Positions 61,858-64,000 of a stretch of 64,000 bases of DNA are shown here, piece by piece. The stretch covers positions 124,001 to 188,000 of the forward strand of contig NZ_CP041743.1 in the NCBI RefSeq assembly GCF_007556815.1, read 5' to 3'. The position numbers and the translations under genes were made by a program. How positions within the stretch are numbered: the stretch's first letter is position 1; every line of letters starts with the position of its first letter. The DNA comes from Paraburkholderia megapolitana (GTDB lineage Bacteria; Pseudomonadota; Gammaproteobacteria; Burkholderiales; Burkholderiaceae). Under the pieces are notes generated by a model that did not search any database, had not been told where the DNA came from, and was given only the letters and a program-made list of their open reading frames with translations.

Positions 61858-61887
61858 AGCCCGCCGTTCTGCGGCGGGCTTTTTTTA
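61858..61887 (+). terminator. Strong intrinsic terminator without an upstream gene
   Basis: AGCCCGCCG (61858-61866), loop TTCTG, CGGCGGGCT (61872-61880), followed by six to seven T, is a textbook Rho-independent terminator on the plus strand. The next gene starts 97 bases downstream and the previous plus-strand gene is more than 7 kb away. Confidence 0.88.
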
Positions 61888-61983
61888 CCAGCCAGTATCA
61901 AGTGAAATCCGGGCTGACACTCAAACCGGAATTCGAGTCGAAGCTCAAGTCGAAACATCAGCTGAAAAAACAGGATGGACCCG

Positions 61984-62385
61984 ATGAATCTCACCGTCGA
62001 AACATTATTCCCGGAAAGCGAACAGGAAGACGAAAGCATCGTCACCGCGCTCAGCCATCAGGATATCGTTGTCGCGCTATCGGCGGCACTGGCGCCAAAA
62101 AAGGTTGCGGTACTGCATATGCTGTATCCGCGCACCGATGCACGCACGCACCGCAGTCTCGACTCGCTTGTCGCAGCGTTGCATGGCCACGGGCTGCATC
62201 AGGTCGCGCACCTCGTCGCACAGGAAGCGCACTACCTGCTGTTCAAAGACCCGGTGAAGGCGTGGAGAGCGTTCCAGGAAATCCGTAACGACTCGCTCGC
62301 GATCGGTGTGCATCTGTATTACAACGGCCTTGTCGGCCAGGCCGCCGAGCAGGTGCTCGACGTCGACGCGCATCGCAAGGGTTGA
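61984..62385 (+). CDS. Conserved-looking hypothetical protein
   Basis: This 133-residue protein starts at ATG 61984 after AGGA. It is helical, without signal peptide or membrane helix, and has HxxH-like spacing (LHGHGLHQVAHLVAQEAHYL) in the centre and a KAWRAFQEIR segment later. I do not recognise a family. Codon use is like the neighbours. The clustered His could bind metal, which is speculation. An in-frame ATG at 61975 is too close to the ribosome site. Confidence 0.6.
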   Translation: MNLTVETLFPESEQEDESIVTALSHQDIVVALSAALAPKKVAVLHMLYPRTDARTHRSLDSLVAALHGHGLHQVAHLVAQEAHYLLFKDPVKAWRAFQEIRNDSLAIGVHLYYNGLVGQAAEQVLDVDAHRKG

Positions 62386-62427
62386 AGCGTTGAAACGTGT
62401 GTGCGCCAGCCAGCACTGCCACCGGGT

Positions 62428-63306
62428 TTAGCGGTCGGCGGCAGTGACGGCGGGCGCGCTACCCACCTCGCGAATGAACGTGTCGATGTAGCGGTTGAAT
62501 GCGGCCGGATGTGCCAGATTCATGCCGTGCGATGCGCCGCGTACGGTCTCGCGGCGCGCATCCGGACACCATGTTGCCAGCGCCGTAGCCGTGCGGCGAA
62601 ACATGTCGGGACTCTTCTCTCCATCGATCAGCAACAGCGGGCAGCGTATTTCGGCAGCATCCTCCGGTGTGTAGGCCGGCAACGGATCGCGAAACTGTCG
62701 TGCGAGCGTATGGGCATTGTCTGTCGCCATCGTGCGGAACGCCGTCGTGCTCTTCGCCCAGAAACCCGGCCGGCTCACCGAGTCGACGAACAGCTGCAAT
62801 CCCGCATCCACCTCGCCCGTTTCGATCAACTGTGCAGCCCTTGCGCGCAGCGCATTGGCTGTTTCAGGGAGCTTCGCCGGCGTGCGTCCCGCGATCTGCA
62901 GTGGACCGCCCGGATCGGCCAGCGTCAGTGTGCGCAGCCACTGCGAATGACGCCTCGCGAAATGAAACGCCACACAGCCACCGCGCGAATGACCGACCAC
63001 ATGCGCCGGCCCGGCACCGAATCGTTCGATAAATTCGGCCAGCTCGCCCGCGTGATCGCTCCAGCTGAATGGAAGGTCGGTGGGCGTATCGGTGACCGGC
63101 CAGTAGTGCGTGAGGCTCACGGCGACACAGCGATAACGCGCGGAGAGACCCGCGAGCTGCGGTTGCCAGTAGCGGTAGTCGCACAGCGAGCCGTGCACGA
63201 AGAGCAGCAGTTCTCCCTCGCCGGCCTCGACATAAGGCATGCGCAGGCGGTTCTGCAGGGAAACGAACGATGGTGAGGAAGCGGGAACAGGCTGATTCAC
63301 GGACAC
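62428..63306 (-). CDS. Alpha/beta hydrolase
   Basis: This 292-residue protein has LLLFVHGSLCDYRYWQPQL (oxyanion), nucleophile Ser in VVGHSRGGCVAFHFAR, acid region LLLIDGEKSPD and catalytic His in VRGASHGMNLAHP. The substrate is unknown. It is not part of any visible operon. Confidence 0.9.
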   Translation of the reverse strand: MSVNQPVPASSPSFVSLQNRLRMPYVEAGEGELLLFVHGSLCDYRYWQPQLAGLSARYRCVAVSLTHYWPVTDTPTDLPFSWSDHAGELAEFIERFGAGPAHVVGHSRGGCVAFHFARRHSQWLRTLTLADPGGPLQIAGRTPAKLPETANALRARAAQLIETGEVDAGLQLFVDSVSRPGFWAKSTTAFRTMATDNAHTLARQFRDPLPAYTPEDAAEIRCPLLLIDGEKSPDMFRRTATALATWCPDARRETVRGASHGMNLAHPAAFNRYIDTFIREVGSAPAVTAADR

Positions 63307-63418
63307 GGGCGGCCGACGCCGGCAACGAAAAGAGCGCCTATTGTCACATAGGCCACTTATCGGACCATGCTGCCGGCCCGCGCCGGCAATCGCCTGATCC
63401 TGGTAGCGCAGCGCCCGC

Positions 63419-64000
63419 TCAATCGAACGCGAACGCGTCCACCATGCCGAGCGCCGCGCCTGCTCCGCGGACAGCGCAGGTCAGCGGTTCGTCGGCCACG
63501 CGCACGGCGACGCCGAGCTGCTCGCTCAGGCAGCGGTCCAGATGGCCGAGCAGCGCGCCGCCGCCGGTCAGCACGATGCCGCTTCCGGCGATATCGGTGA
63601 TCAGTTCGGGCGGTGCGCTTTCGAGCCCGGTTTTCACCGCGCCGATCACCTGCCGCAGCGGCGCGACGATTGCCTCTGCGATGTCATGATTGCTTAGCTG
63701 GACCGTGCGCGGCAGGCCGTCTTCGACGCTGCGCCCGGTCGCGTTCATGCGCTCGAGCGGTACGTCGCGCAACGCCGAGCCGATGGTTTTCTTCACGTAT
63801 TCGGCTGTCTGCTCCCCGAGCAGCACGCCGTACACGCTGCGCACATGGTTGACGATCGCCTGGTCGAACTGGTCGCCGCCGACGCGGATCGACCCGCTGT
63901 ACACGGCGCCGCCCAGCGCGATCACACCGACCTCGGTGGTGCCGCCGCCGATATCGACCACCATCGATCCAGTCGCCGACGCCACCGGCAATCCCGCACC
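63419..64000 (-). CDS. MreB-like actin homologue, partial (5' end outside window)
   Basis: The last 193 residues are present, reading leftward from the window edge to the stop at 63419. Motifs are GSMVVDIGGGTTEVGVIALG (phosphate 2 region) and GSGIVLTGGGALLGHLDRCL (adenosine region). MreB filaments guide rod-shaped cell-wall growth. Compared with the canonical proteobacterial MreB I recall (GNEMDEAIINYIKRK and PRTITI-type segments), this copy differs a lot (GGDQFDQAIVNHVRSVYGVL), so it is probably a second, divergent MreB/Mbl-type paralogue rather than the main mreBCD gene. Confidence 0.85.
   Translation of the reverse strand, partial: GAGLPVASATGSMVVDIGGGTTEVGVIALGGAVYSGSIRVGGDQFDQAIVNHVRSVYGVLLGEQTAEYVKKTIGSALRDVPLERMNATGRSVEDGLPRTVQLSNHDIAEAIVAPLRQVIGAVKTGLESAPPELITDIAGSGIVLTGGGALLGHLDRCLSEQLGVAVRVADEPLTCAVRGAGAALGMVDAFAFD

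Noticed and set aside
60341..61987. Long plus-strand open frame opposite gltA
   Set aside because: It is an Arg/His-rich antisense frame of a highly conserved citrate synthase gene, as GC3 bias often produces. No ribosome site or domain.
1..64000. tRNA, rRNA, CRISPR arrays, insertion sequences, integrase or attachment sites
   Set aside because: I looked across the window and found none I could support. The T3SS/pilus region shows no integrase or tRNA boundary here.

Overview
The window looks like a chromosome segment of a Burkholderiaceae bacterium of the Paraburkholderia/Caballeronia type. The evidence is high GC with strongly GC3-biased codons, a plant-pathogen-type (Hrp2) type III secretion system (T3SS) whose gene order matches Xanthomonas/Ralstonia hrp clusters, a DUF4148 protein, and a Burkholderia-like gltA. 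Species cannot be fixed from sequence alone.

Region 1 (1-10.3 kb) is a T3SS gene cluster. A truncated hrpB1 runs leftward out of the window. The rightward operon is sctU-sctV-sctP-sctQ-sctR-sctS-hpaA-sctD-hrpD6-hrpE-hpaB. The 365-bp divergent gap holds two perfect-fit PIP boxes (TTCGB-N15-TTCGB), one per direction. Each has a YANNRT -10 element exactly 31 bp downstream.

Region 2 (10.3-27.3 kb) is an R64/thin-pilus type IVb pilus locus (pilL-N-O-P-Q-R-S, then pilM-pilV). It is interleaved with a SctC/HrcC secretin gene, a PAS histidine kinase with an OmpR-type (HrpG-like) response regulator, a second degenerate SctC-like gene, and a divergent PilT-type ATPase. Secretin, sensor and regulator lie in the same leftward run as pilM-pilV, so T3SS and pilus functions appear physically merged. 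sctC and pilP each carry an apparent one-base deletion in a C/G run.

Region 3 (27.8-29.9 kb) is a small satellite island. It holds a harpin-like glycine-rich protein with an internal 28-residue repeat, transcribed divergently from a small Gly/Lys-rich protein and a second HrpB1-family protein. Both directions again carry PIP boxes, with three TTCG half-sites in exact 20-bp phase on the rightward side. I consider this the most interesting candidate for an undescribed T3SS output module.

Region 4 (30-48.7 kb) is mostly metabolic and accessory: exported catalase plus ankyrin lipoprotein, a large winged-helix/NTPase regulator, a malate/lactate-type dehydrogenase, an M20 peptidase, a superinfection-immunity-like membrane protein, an epoxide hydrolase, LysR plus lipocalin, XRE-cupin, DUF2158, DHA2 MFS plus TetR, a PEP-mutase-family protein, OsmC, DUF4148 and a GH15 enzyme.

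Region 5 (48.7-54.8 kb) is a catabolic unit under a LacI regulator: two alpha/beta hydrolases (one frameshifted), an MFS permease and an OprB-like porin. Three copies of a TGNNATCGATGTCA pseudo-palindrome mark its promoters.

Region 6 (54.8-64 kb) holds a CMD-family protein, a class III aminotransferase with an RpiR regulator, a glycogen-debranching-like enzyme, citrate synthase, a 443-bp gap with an orphan intrinsic terminator, a hypothetical protein, an alpha/beta hydrolase and the C-terminal part of a divergent MreB.

Three genes (sctC, pilP and a hydrolase) are each broken by what looks like one missing G/C in a homopolymer. Sequencing error is therefore the leading explanation, and these genes may be intact in the organism.
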